A stretch of 64,000 nucleotides of DNA, from the NCBI RefSeq assembly GCF_004339465.1, contig NZ_SMFY01000001.1, positions 248,001 through 312,000 on the forward strand, given 5' to 3'. Positions 19,441 to 27,324 of the stretch are shown here, piece after piece. The notes under the pieces are model-generated. The model saw only the letters and a program-made list of their open reading frames with translations, was not told where the DNA came from and did no database searches. The number at the start of each line of letters is the position of its first letter. Positions within the stretch are counted from its first letter, which is position 1. Origin of the DNA: Ancylobacter aquaticus (lineage in GTDB: Bacteria > Pseudomonadota > Alphaproteobacteria > Rhizobiales > Xanthobacteraceae). The translations under genes and the position numbers were made by a program.

Positions 19441-19637
19441 CGGCTTGCCGGCACCGCGCGGGCGTTTGCGCGCCCCGCCTCGGCGCGGAAGCTTGACGGG
19501 AGGGCGTCAGGGCATGTTCCCTGTCGGCGATCCCCTGCTATAAGAGCGTCCGTGAACGTATGGGTTCAGCACGGCCATCCGGCGCCGCGGGGGAAGGCGT
19601 CGGGGTTCATCCAGCCGCCACGGCGGGGAGTATGCGT

Positions 19638-20729
19638 ATGGGTATCGGGGACGTTGGGAGCCGGAACGTGGGGATCGGCGACGGTTTGAACGGCGATGTG
19701 GTGGACAAAGCCGCCGGCCGCATCAGGCGCGCGCGGTCGCATGCCGGACGCGCCCGCCAGTGGCTGGCGCTCCCGGCGCTCGCTCTCCTGCTGGCGGGTT
19801 GCGCCGGCAACGGCATTGGCGGCGGTGACGGCAATGACGGCCCGATGGGCGCCGGCAATGCGGGCGACCAGGGCGTTTTCGGCTCGTCCATGGAAACCAC
19901 GACCGTGGCCCCGACCGCCGGCACGGCAGCGGTCACGCCCGGTGTCGCCGATGCCTCCGATTTCACCTGCCCGCCGGTCCAGGTGCGGGCCGGCGCGGCG
20001 GCCTGGCAGGTGACGGAACCTTCCGATGGCGGCGTGCGCTATCAGGCGACGCTCGGCCAGTTCTCGCGCGAATGCCGCTTCACCTCCCCCGAGATGAACA
20101 TGCGCGTCGGCATCCAGGGCCGGGTGCTGCTCGGCCCCAAGGGCGGCCCGGGCAAGCTCACCGTGCCGATCCGCCTCGCCGTGGTCGAGGAAGGCCCGGC
20201 ACCGAAATCGGTGTGGACCAAGTTCTATTCCGTGCCGGTGGAAGTCGGCGCCGGCGTCATGCAGGTCGATTTCGGCCTGGTGGCCGACGACGTGAACTTC
20301 CCGCTTCCGACGCCGGGCCTGTCCGAGCGCTATATCGTCTATGTCGGCTTCGACCCGCAGGGGAAGGAAGAGAAGCCCGTGCGGGCGCGTCCGACCACCC
20401 CGCGCGCCCAGCCGCAGGCCCAGCAGGCGCCACGCCCGGCGCCTGCCGCCACGGCGGCGCCGCGCGCGACACCCGTGGCGACGCCCGCGCCAAGCACCAC
20501 GCCGCGCCAGATTACGCCCGCCGCCAGCGCCGCGCCGCGCACCAGCCCCTCGGCACCGAGCGCCACGGTGCAGACCGCGCCCGCCACCCCGGCGCCGGCA
20601 ACGCCCGCTCCTGCGGCGGCGGCTGCCACACCGGCACCGGCCGCCAGCGCGCCCGCACCGTCTCCTGACAACAGCCAGACCCAGTGGATCGGGGCTCCGG
20701 CGCCTTCCACCGGCGGTTTCTCGCAATAG
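19638..20729 (+). CDS. Putative lipoprotein with Pro/Ala/Thr-rich C-terminal tail
   Basis: 363 residues. A lipobox LLAGC puts the lipidated Cys at residue 55, but about 40 polar residues precede the hydrophobic core, unusually long for a lipoprotein signal; no better start codon lies close to the core. GGGGAG is 7 bases before the chosen ATG. The middle part (about 90-240) is a compact domain with FTCPPVQVRAG and the Cys of SRECRFTSPEMNMRVG, possibly disulfide-linked. From about residue 250 to the end the chain is almost only Pro, Ala, Thr, Ser and Gln, resembling a cell-wall-spanning linker. Function not recognised. Confidence 0.75.
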   Translation: MGIGDVGSRNVGIGDGLNGDVVDKAAGRIRRARSHAGRARQWLALPALALLLAGCAGNGIGGGDGNDGPMGAGNAGDQGVFGSSMETTTVAPTAGTAAVTPGVADASDFTCPPVQVRAGAAAWQVTEPSDGGVRYQATLGQFSRECRFTSPEMNMRVGIQGRVLLGPKGGPGKLTVPIRLAVVEEGPAPKSVWTKFYSVPVEVGAGVMQVDFGLVADDVNFPLPTPGLSERYIVYVGFDPQGKEEKPVRARPTTPRAQPQAQQAPRPAPAATAAPRATPVATPAPSTTPRQITPAASAAPRTSPSAPSATVQTAPATPAPATPAPAAAAATPAPAASAPAPSPDNSQTQWIGAPAPSTGGFSQ

Positions 20730-20733
20730 AGAC

Positions 20734-20767
20734 CATGTCGATCAGGTGGAATGACCTGATCGACATG
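20734..20767. repeat. Perfect 14-base inverted repeat, possible terminator
   Basis: CATGTCGATCAGGT and its exact complement flank a 6-base loop. It follows the lipoprotein stop by a few bases. No T-run follows, so if it terminates transcription it is not of the classic kind; similar CATGTCGATCAGGT palindromes are, to my memory, widespread in Rhizobiales. Confidence 0.7.
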
Positions 20768-20866
20768 ACAGGGCCGGCAATCCCGGCTGGAAAGCAGTGT
20801 CCGATCGGCTGGCCGATGCGCTTGCATGGCGGGCTGATCGGCGCGTGCTCATTAATCAACAAACTG

Positions 20867-20914
20867 GAGCATTCTCTCGTCGCGAAAGTCTGCCAATTTT
20901 CGCGGAAAATGCTC
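20867..20914. repeat. Imperfect hairpin with GAGCATT ends
   Basis: GAGCATT (20867-20873) pairs with AATGCTC (20908-20914), and CGCGAAA with TTTTCGCG inside. It abuts the stop codon of the TetR gene and faces the lipoprotein gene, so it could end transcription from either side. It is of the dispersed GAGCATT kind common in Rhizobiales. Confidence 0.6.
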
Positions 20915-21684
20915 TAGCCGGCGCTGGCCGGCGGAGGGAAGGGCGCCCCGGCGAGTTCCGTGCCGTAATGGGCGCCAATGGCGGCCCGGCTCGTGCCGAA
21001 GGCACCGAGGAAGGAGCCCACCGTCTGGTCCACCACATTGCGGATCGTCGCGGCGTCCGGGCGGGTATTGTCGCCGAACAGCATCGGCATGATGAGCTTG
21101 CCCTGGCACCCCAGCATGAACTGCCAGGCGGCCATTTCGACATCCTCGATGACGAATTCGCCTTGCGCGATCTTGGCGCGCAGCCAGCCGGACAGCCGGG
21201 CAACCCCGGCCTCCTGCCCCGCCTGCATATAGGCGCGGCCGATATCGGGCAGTTTCTCCCCGACGCCGATCACCATCCGCACCGTGCGGATATGGCCGGG
21301 CTCCAGCATGGCGTGGATATAGCGGCAGGCGAGCCCCCGCAGGGTCTCCACGGTGGGGCCGTCGGGATCGAGGTCGAAGCAGGCTTCGGCGGTGCGCTTG
21401 CATTCATCCGTCACCAGGGCGGTGAACAGGTTCTCCTTCGAGTCGAAATAGACGTACAGCGTCCCCTTCGAGACGCCGGCAGCCCGCGCGATTTCGCCCA
21501 TGCTGGCGCCGTCGAAGCCCGACGCGAGAAAGACCTCCCGTGCGCCGCGCAGGATCTGGCCCTGCTTGGTGGGGGGGCTGCCGGAGGCGCTGGGCGCCGA
21601 TTCCCCGGGTTCCGACTCGGCGTGCTGTTCGCCGGCCGGCCGGCGCTCGATCCGTTGATGGGCGAAGTCCGGTAATGAGGCCAT
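20914..21684 (-). CDS. TetR/AcrR family repressor (AefR-like)
   Basis: 256 residues from ATG at 21684; an upstream TTG is less likely. The helix-turn-helix lies near residues 40-85, with FDGASMGEIARAAGVSKGTLYVYFDSKENLF, a very typical TetR pattern. The C-terminal ligand domain resembles the TetR_C_7 group seen in AefR, which controls efflux pumps, but no pump gene is adjacent. Upstream sequences contain inverted repeats that could be its operator, so it is probably autoregulated. Ligand and targets unknown. Confidence 0.88.
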   Translation of the reverse strand: MASLPDFAHQRIERRPAGEQHAESEPGESAPSASGSPPTKQGQILRGAREVFLASGFDGASMGEIARAAGVSKGTLYVYFDSKENLFTALVTDECKRTAEACFDLDPDGPTVETLRGLACRYIHAMLEPGHIRTVRMVIGVGEKLPDIGRAYMQAGQEAGVARLSGWLRAKIAQGEFVIEDVEMAAWQFMLGCQGKLIMPMLFGDNTRPDAATIRNVVDQTVGSFLGAFGTSRAAIGAHYGTELAGAPFPPPASAG

Positions 21685-21782
21685 GAACAATCTGATGAGA
21701 ATGAGCAATTACGACTTAGTCGCAACTTTAGTTTGAAGTGCCGGGCACATTTAATCAACGCGGCAGGTGGCCCGGGAGAGAC

Positions 21783-21799
21783 GGTCAAACAAATTGACC
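21783..21799. promoter_or_regulatory. Candidate TetR operator
   Basis: GGTCAA-ACAAA-TTGACC is a perfect 6-base inverted repeat, followed directly by GAACGGTTCAG, whose ACCG-AA-CGGT core is itself palindromic. It lies about 100 bases upstream of the TetR start. The TTGACC style is common in TetR-family operators; assignment is inference. Confidence 0.45.
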
Positions 21800-21913
21800 G
21801 AACGGTTCAGTCGATGTTGCTCGCGGGCATGGAACCGTTTATTGATCCAGACGCGCCAGCGGGTCTGGTCTCAAGGAGCCCGCAAGCCTTTGGACAACAC
21901 AGGCCCGCTGGTA

Positions 21914-21954
21914 GAGGGAGGGGGATTAAACCGCCCCCCCCATCCCCCTCCCTC
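21914..21954. repeat. Perfect 13-base inverted repeat, G/C run
   Basis: GAGGGAGGGGGAT and its exact complement flank a 15-base loop ending in a C-run. Strong potential hairpin in the TetR-kup gap; could be a terminator or a repeat element. Confidence 0.6.
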
Positions 21955-22261
21955 ATCTCCGATTGTGAGTGCACTATCGGTCTTTTCGTGTGTCTTCACA
22001 TTCGCGTGGGCGTCAGTGCTGACGATCTAAAGGCCGCCCCGAGACAGCGCTTGGCGTCGGTAGCGCGGCGGAGTATTGCTGCGACGCCCCCCGATGCCAC
22101 GGCATTGCCCCGCGCGAATCCGGCCCTCATGCTTCGTCCCGCCGCCTTTTCTCTGTTGATCGCCTGCCCCGCCCGCGCGCTCGTCGCCGGCCGGCCGGGT
22201 CCTGCCGGCCGGTTCCGTCCCGGTTCGCCCTGTGGCGGTGCGGATGGCGAGCGGGGGGCCC

Positions 22262-24145
22262 ATGGCTGAGCGCCGCCCCACCGGCCGCCGGGCGCTTCCC
22301 TTCGCCGCCGAGATGGCGGCGCTGGGGGTGGTGTTCGGCGATATCGGCACCAGTCCGCTCTATGCCTTCAAGCAGGGGCTCAACGCGGTGGGCGGGCCCG
22401 GCATTGCCGATGCCGACGTGTTCGGCCTGCTGTCGCTGATCACCTGGGCCATCATCCTCTCCGTCACCCTCAAATACGTCATGCTGGTGCTGCGGGCGGA
22501 CAATGACGGCGAAGGCGGCATCCTCGCGCTGGTCACGCTGCTCGACCTGCAGCGCTCGGCCAATGGAAGGCGCCTGTTCCTGCTGGTCGCCGGCCTCATC
22601 GGCGCCGCCATGCTCATTGGCGATGGCGTGCTGACCCCGGCTATTTCGGTGCTCTCGGCCATTGAGGGGCTGGAGGTGATCGCGCCTGCGCTCGACCACT
22701 GGATCGTCGCTGCCACGGTGCTGGTCATCCTGCTCGTCTTCATTTCGCAGCGCGCGGGCACCGAACGCATCGGCGCGCTCTACGGGCCGGTGATGCTGGT
22801 CTGGTTCCTGTCGCTGGCCGCCCTCGGCCTCCACGGCATCGTCGAGGCGCCGCAGGTGCTGGCGGCGTTCGACCCGCGCCACGGCATACTGATCCTCGCC
22901 GACCATCCACTGCTGGCGGGCGCCATTCTCGGCGCCACCTTCCTCGCCATCACCGGCGGCGAGGCGCTCTATGCCGATCTCGGCCATTTCGGCCGGCCGG
23001 TCATCGCCCGCGCCTGGCTCTTCGTCGCCATGCCCGCCTTGCTGCTCAACTATTACGGCCAGGGCGCCCATGTGCTGGTGCACCGCGAGTCGGTGCGCAA
23101 TCCGTTCTACGATCTGGCGCCCGACATGTTCGAGGTGCCGCTGCTGATCCTCGCCACGCTGGCGACGGTGATCGCCTCGCAGGCGATCATCACCGGCGTG
23201 TTCTCGCTGGCCAAGCAGGCCATCGAGCTCGGCTACCTGCCGCCGATGCGCATCCGCTACACCAGCGAGCGCAACGACCAGCACATCTATGTCGGCCGGC
23301 TCAACTGGATCATGATGACGGCCTGCGCCGCCATCGTGGTGTCCTTCGGCTCGTCCGACCGGCTGGCTTCCGCCTATGGCATCGCGGTGGCGATGGCGAT
23401 GGTCTCGACCACCATCCTGTTCGTCGCCTATGTCCGCCGGCGCTGGCAGTGGCCCTGGCCGGCGCTGGTGGGCCTTGCCGGCGGGCTGGCGGTGATCGAC
23501 CTGTCCTTCGCCGCCGCCAATCTCACCAAGCTGCACGATGGCGGCTGGCTGCCCGTGACCATCGCCGCGCTGGTGCTGGTCATCATGGTGTCCTGGCGCC
23601 GCGGCCTGGAAGGGCTCGGCATCCAGCAGCGCCGCTTCACCGAGCCGCTCGACGAATTCGTCGCCCGGGGCCGCCCGGCGGGCTGCGCGGTAAGCCCGCG
23701 CACCGCCATCTTCCTCTCGCGCGGCGGCGCCGTGACGCCGGTGGCGCTGGGGCGCGTGTCGGAGCTGCTCAACGTGCAGTTCACCCGCGCCGTCATCGTC
23801 TCGGTGTGGATCGCCTCGCGCCCGCGCGTGCCGGTGGACGAGCGGGTGCGGGTGCTGCCCCTCGATTCCGCCCATCTGCGCGTCGATGTGCGCTTCGGCT
23901 ACATGCAGCAGATCGACGTGCCCGCCGTGCTCGGCCCCGCCCTCTATGCCCAGGGCATCGACCCCGACGAGGCGGTCTACGTCATCGGCCACGAGCGGGT
24001 GATGCCGCCCGACGACATTCAGGGCGTGCGGGACGTGCTCGCCCACGTCTTCGCCTTTCTCGCCCGCAATGCCGAGCGCTCGGTCGACCGCTTCGGCCTG
24101 CCGCGCCCGCGCACCATCGAGATCGGCTACCCGGTCCGGCTCTAG
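22262..24145 (+). CDS. kup: Potassium uptake protein, KUP family
   Basis: 627 residues. Proton-coupled K+ uptake system of the inner membrane. The family N-terminus is clear (ALGVVFGDIGTSPLYAFKQG), followed by about twelve membrane helices and a cytoplasmic C-terminal domain after residue 460. GDGVLTPAISVLSAIEGLEV and ITGGEALYADLGHFG are KUP signatures. ATG at 22262 is preferred over the GTG at 22232 because a GGGGGG-rich ribosome site lies just before it. Monocistronic. Confidence 0.95.
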   Translation: MAERRPTGRRALPFAAEMAALGVVFGDIGTSPLYAFKQGLNAVGGPGIADADVFGLLSLITWAIILSVTLKYVMLVLRADNDGEGGILALVTLLDLQRSANGRRLFLLVAGLIGAAMLIGDGVLTPAISVLSAIEGLEVIAPALDHWIVAATVLVILLVFISQRAGTERIGALYGPVMLVWFLSLAALGLHGIVEAPQVLAAFDPRHGILILADHPLLAGAILGATFLAITGGEALYADLGHFGRPVIARAWLFVAMPALLLNYYGQGAHVLVHRESVRNPFYDLAPDMFEVPLLILATLATVIASQAIITGVFSLAKQAIELGYLPPMRIRYTSERNDQHIYVGRLNWIMMTACAAIVVSFGSSDRLASAYGIAVAMAMVSTTILFVAYVRRRWQWPWPALVGLAGGLAVIDLSFAAANLTKLHDGGWLPVTIAALVLVIMVSWRRGLEGLGIQQRRFTEPLDEFVARGRPAGCAVSPRTAIFLSRGGAVTPVALGRVSELLNVQFTRAVIVSVWIASRPRVPVDERVRVLPLDSAHLRVDVRFGYMQQIDVPAVLGPALYAQGIDPDEAVYVIGHERVMPPDDIQGVRDVLAHVFAFLARNAERSVDRFGLPRPRTIEIGYPVRL

Positions 24146-24348
24146 TGGAGCGCGACCCGCCTCACGCCGGCGCGCCTGTCATTGCGTTGTCGCACCGGCG
24201 CCGCCATCTGCGTGCAGACAGGCGCGAAAGCGAGCGGAGCGGCTGGGTGCGTTAATGCGACGCCGGAGCCGCCGAACGTGTTTCGCAAGCCGGCCGGGTC
24301 TGCTAGGGCTGCCCGGCAACTCGGCGCGACAGGGGAGAGACGCACGCA

Positions 24349-25434
24349 ATGACGGGACTGAAGCTGATTCCCGGCTGGTTGCGCGCGCGGCTCGGCTGGC
24401 ACACGCTCGGTCTGGTCGCGAGCCTGGTCATCATCGGCATCGCCGTTTTCGTTCTCTACGAGATGCTGCGCCACATCCGGCCGCGCGAGGTGCTGGAAGC
24501 GATCTCGGGCACCGAGCCCTGGCGGATCGGCGTGGCGGCGCTGTTCGTGGCGGGCGCCTATTTCACGCTCACCTTCTATGACTGGTTCGCCCTGCGCACC
24601 ATCGGCAAGCCGCATGTGCCCTATCGGGTCGCGGCGCTGGCTTCCTTCACATCCTATTCCATCGGCCACAATATCGGCTTCTCCGCCTTCACCGGCGGCA
24701 CGGTGCGCTACCGCATCTACTCCGCCCACGGCCTGGGCGCGGTGGACGTGGCCAAGCTCTGCTTCATCACCGGGCTCACCTTCTGGCTCGGCAACATCGC
24801 CATTCTCGGCCTCGGCATCACCGTCGAGCCCTGGGCCGCCAGCGCGGTCGATCACCTGCCGCCCTGGGTGAACCGGCTGATCGGGCTGACGCTTCTTGCC
24901 GGCCTCGCCGCCTATGTCGTCTGGGTCGGGCTCAAGCCGCGCCGCATCGGCGTCGGCAAGGGGCACTGGACCGTCACCCTGCCGGGCTGGAAGCTGACCC
25001 TGCTGCAGATCGTGATCGGCATCATCGACCTCTCCTTCTGCGCCGCCGCCATGTATGTGCTGATGCCGCAGCAGCCCTTTATCGACCCCATCGCGCTCGG
25101 CGTGGTGTTCATCTCCGCCACCCTGCTCGGCTTCGCCAGCCACGCGCCGGGGGGGCTCGGCGTGTTCGACGCGGCGATGCTGGTGGCGCTGCCGCAGTTC
25201 GAGACCGAGCCGCTGCTGGGCGCGCTGCTGCTTCTGCGCCTGCTCTACTATGTGACGCCCTTCGCCATCGCGCTCGCCCTCATGGGCGCCCGTGAACTGA
25301 TGATGAGCCGTCGTCGCACCGCCGCAACCAAGGGCGTCTCGGTGGACCCGCTGGCCGCATTGCCGGTGATCAAGCCGGACGCGGCGCCGGACGACGCTTC
25401 TGGCAAGGACGAGCGTCGTCGCGCCGCCGGCTGA
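24349..25434 (+). CDS. Integral membrane protein, LPG synthase/MprF flippase-like (UPF0104)
   Basis: 361 residues with about eight membrane helices. It resembles the membrane half of MprF (LPG_synthase_TM, PF03706), seen in SYSIGHNIGFSAFTGGTVRYRIY near residues 103-125 and GFASHAPGGLGVFDAAMLVALP near 262-283. The cytoplasmic aminoacyl-transferase half is absent, so it cannot make lysyl-lipids itself; a lipid-translocating or other envelope role is likely. The C-terminal 45 residues are charged and probably cytoplasmic. Convergent with the exported protein gene at 25483. Confidence 0.85.
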   Translation: MTGLKLIPGWLRARLGWHTLGLVASLVIIGIAVFVLYEMLRHIRPREVLEAISGTEPWRIGVAALFVAGAYFTLTFYDWFALRTIGKPHVPYRVAALASFTSYSIGHNIGFSAFTGGTVRYRIYSAHGLGAVDVAKLCFITGLTFWLGNIAILGLGITVEPWAASAVDHLPPWVNRLIGLTLLAGLAAYVVWVGLKPRRIGVGKGHWTVTLPGWKLTLLQIVIGIIDLSFCAAAMYVLMPQQPFIDPIALGVVFISATLLGFASHAPGGLGVFDAAMLVALPQFETEPLLGALLLLRLLYYVTPFAIALALMGARELMMSRRRTAATKGVSVDPLAALPVIKPDAAPDDASGKDERRRAAG

Positions 25435-25482
25435 TGCGGCGGGGGCGCTCCTGTCGGGAGCGCGGTTCGAGCCGCGCGGGCG

Positions 25483-26088
25483 TCAGCGGATGAGGTCGGG
25501 CAGCAGGCTGCGCATGCTGGACGGCACCTTCCGCGCCTTCATGCCCTTGGGCAGGGCGAACTGCGCCGGGTCCTGGGGCGCGCGCGTGAGTTCCGTGACC
25601 TCGAACAGCACCGCCGGCTTGCCACCCATCGAGGTGGTGGTCCTGAGCACGATGCCGTCGGCGGTGATGCAGCTTTCCACCGGCTGGTTCAGCGCTTTCG
25701 GCTCGAAGCGCCAGATCTCGCATGCCTCGCCCAGCGCCTCGCCGCTGCCGGCACGGGTGCCCTGCCGGTTGGCATCGGAAAAGGCGAAGCCGGGCGGCAT
25801 GTCCATCTCGACGGCGATGCGGTCCATGCCGGGCACGTTCATCAGCACGATCATGCTGCTGTTCTGGAGATCGATCAGGCTGACCATGCCGTTGGGCAGG
25901 TTGCCGCTCGCCACCTCGACCCGCACCTTGCCCTGATGGTGAAACACATCCAGTTGCACGCCTTGCGGCGCGCGGGCGCGAGCGCGGTAGTCGGCCGTCG
26001 GGGCGGGCATGGGTTCGGCGGCAGCACCGGCAATGTCAAAGGACATGCAGATGCCGAGCATCAGGCTGGCGATCCCCTGGCGGCGCAT
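25483..26088 (-). CDS. Small exported protein, DUF4412-like
   Basis: 201 residues with a signal peptide of about 24 residues ending GAAA. The mature part looks like an all-beta domain; the pattern of basic segment, MVSLIDLQNSSMIVLMN and a Cys pair (ACEIWRF, ESCITAD) resembles DUF4412-type proteins that bind lipid-like ligands, but this is a weak match from memory. It lies 20 bases after the ppk2 stop in the same direction, so the two are probably one transcript. Confidence 0.72.
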   Translation of the reverse strand: MRRQGIASLMLGICMSFDIAGAAAEPMPAPTADYRARARAPQGVQLDVFHHQGKVRVEVASGNLPNGMVSLIDLQNSSMIVLMNVPGMDRIAVEMDMPPGFAFSDANRQGTRAGSGEALGEACEIWRFEPKALNQPVESCITADGIVLRTTTSMGGKPAVLFEVTELTRAPQDPAQFALPKGMKARKVPSSMRSLLPDLIR

Positions 26089-26108
26089 CGAGGTCCCTTC
26101 GAGGTTCT

Positions 26109-27164
26109 TCAGGTGGGCTGACGGCCCAGAAAGCGGCGTCCATCAAGCACGATGGCGGGGTCGGGAATGCCGACGACGCCATCATCCCTGCCCTCATACG
26201 GGATTTGGGCGAGGATTTGGCGTATGACTCCTAGTCGCGCCCGCATTTTATCGTTGGCCAGGACCACCGACCACGGCACCGGCGCCTGGCTGGCGTCGAT
26301 CATCGTGTCACGTGCCGCCGCGATGGCATCCCAGCGCGCCGGGGCGGCGAAATCGACCGGCGACAGCTTCCAGCGTTTGAGCGGGTCCAGATGGCGCTCA
26401 TGCAGGCGCAGCAGCTGCATCTCGCGCCCGATGTCGAGCCAGATCTTGAACAGGCGGATGCCGTCATCCACCAGCATCTTCTCGAAAACGGGAACCTGGG
26501 TGAGGAAATGCGCGCTTTCGGCCGGGGTGCAGAAGCCCATCACCGGCTCGACGACGGCGCGGTTGTACCAGGAGCGGTCGAAGATCGCCATTTCCCCCCG
26601 ACGCGGCAAATGGGCGATGTAGCGCTGGAAATACCATTGCCCGGCTTCCACCTCGGTCGGCTTGTCCAGCGCGACGACGTGCACGAAGCGCGGGTTGAGG
26701 TGCTGCGTCAGCCGGTGGATGGTGCCGCCCTTGCCAGCGGCATCGCGCCCCTCGAAGACGATCACGATCCGCTCGTGCTGGGCCTTTACCCATTCCTGCA
26801 ACTTCAGCAGTTCGATCTGCAGCGCGTGCAGATCCTTTTCATAGATCTTGCGCTTGGGCCGGTCGCTATAGGGATAGGAGCCGCTGCCATAGGCGTGCGC
26901 GGCAATGATCGGCGGCAAGTCCGGCGCGTCCACCGAGAATGCGGCGACGGCGGCGAAGAGCTCGGCCTCATGCCCGCCCGGCTGAGGAGCGGAGGCGGGC
27001 TTGCCGTTGACAGGCTTGCCCTTGGTCGACTTGCCCTTGGTCAACTTGCCCTTGGTGGAATTTCCCTTGGCAGCCTTAGCCTTGGTGGGTTTTCCCGTCG
27101 CGGGTATACCCTTCGCGGCTTGCCCTTCGTCGGCGGGGGAGGGCGCGGCCGGCCTCTTCGTCAT
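26109..27164 (-). CDS. ppk2: Polyphosphate kinase 2 with lysine-rich repeat tail
   Basis: 351 residues. Transfers phosphate between polyphosphate and nucleoside di- or monophosphates. Walker A is GRDAAGKGGT (139-148), followed by the lid-type segment and FDRSWYNRAVVEPVMGF near 200. The size of the core (about 240 residues after residue 100) fits one-domain PPK2 enzymes. The first 60 residues are Lys/Gly/Thr-rich with near-repeats KGKLTKGKSTKGKPVNGK, encoded by a 15-base tandem repeat at about 27000-27090; this tail is not part of the fold. AAGG precedes the ATG at 27164. It diverges from phoR, so it sits right beside the phosphate regulon. Confidence 0.92.
   Translation of the reverse strand: MTKRPAAPSPADEGQAAKGIPATGKPTKAKAAKGNSTKGKLTKGKSTKGKPVNGKPASAPQPGGHEAELFAAVAAFSVDAPDLPPIIAAHAYGSGSYPYSDRPKRKIYEKDLHALQIELLKLQEWVKAQHERIVIVFEGRDAAGKGGTIHRLTQHLNPRFVHVVALDKPTEVEAGQWYFQRYIAHLPRRGEMAIFDRSWYNRAVVEPVMGFCTPAESAHFLTQVPVFEKMLVDDGIRLFKIWLDIGREMQLLRLHERHLDPLKRWKLSPVDFAAPARWDAIAAARDTMIDASQAPVPWSVVLANDKMRARLGVIRQILAQIPYEGRDDGVVGIPDPAIVLDGRRFLGRQPT
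27000..27090. repeat. 15-base in-frame tandem repeats in ppk2
   Basis: Degenerate units like CTTGCCCTTGGTCGA recur at 15-base spacing and encode TKGK-type pentapeptides near the PPK2 N-terminus. Being a multiple of three, expansion or loss would keep the frame. Confidence 0.6.
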
Positions 27165-27227
27165 ATGGAAGCCTTTCAACTATAACATAAGCTGCAACGT
27201 GCCGACCTGCGTAAGGTTCGGCGCCTG

Positions 27228-27258
27228 AGGCGATTCGCCTTTCGGCAGCCTCGCCGAA
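27228..27258. promoter_or_regulatory. Two small inverted repeats upstream of phoR
   Basis: AGGCGATTCGCCT (27228-27240) and TTCGGC-AGCCTC-GCCGAA (27241-27258) lie back to back in the ppk2-phoR gap. They may be operators or mRNA hairpins of the phoR leader. No clear PHO box is seen here. Confidence 0.35.
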
Positions 27259-27324
27259 AGCATATCAGCAAAGCACGGCGCGCCTGGAAGAGGCGCGGGG
27301 AAACATCGGGCAGGACGTGTGGGC

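Larger units (their letters stand above)
21685..22261. other. Long intergenic region between TetR gene and kup
   Basis: 577 bases without a convincing gene. A 178-codon frame crosses it, but its composition and lack of a ribosome site argue against coding. It contains a candidate repressor operator (21783-21799), a GC-rich 13-base inverted repeat (21914-21954) and an AT-richer stretch near 21690-21740 (CGACTTAGTCG) where promoters may lie. Confidence 0.5.

Noticed and set aside
20734-20914. Possible insertion sequence remnant after the lipoprotein gene
   Set aside because: Two palindromes are present, but there is no transposase fragment or paired terminal repeat spanning the region.
21733-22269. 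178-codon frame in the TetR-kup gap
   Set aside because: No ribosome site, no domain, crosses a hairpin and overlaps the kup start.
22127-24046. 639-codon open frame on the minus strand
   Set aside because: Shadow of kup; low-complexity His/Asp/Gly composition.
27000-27090. Regular short repeats as a possible CRISPR array
   Set aside because: Repeats are 15 bases, in frame and without spacers; they encode the PPK2 tail.
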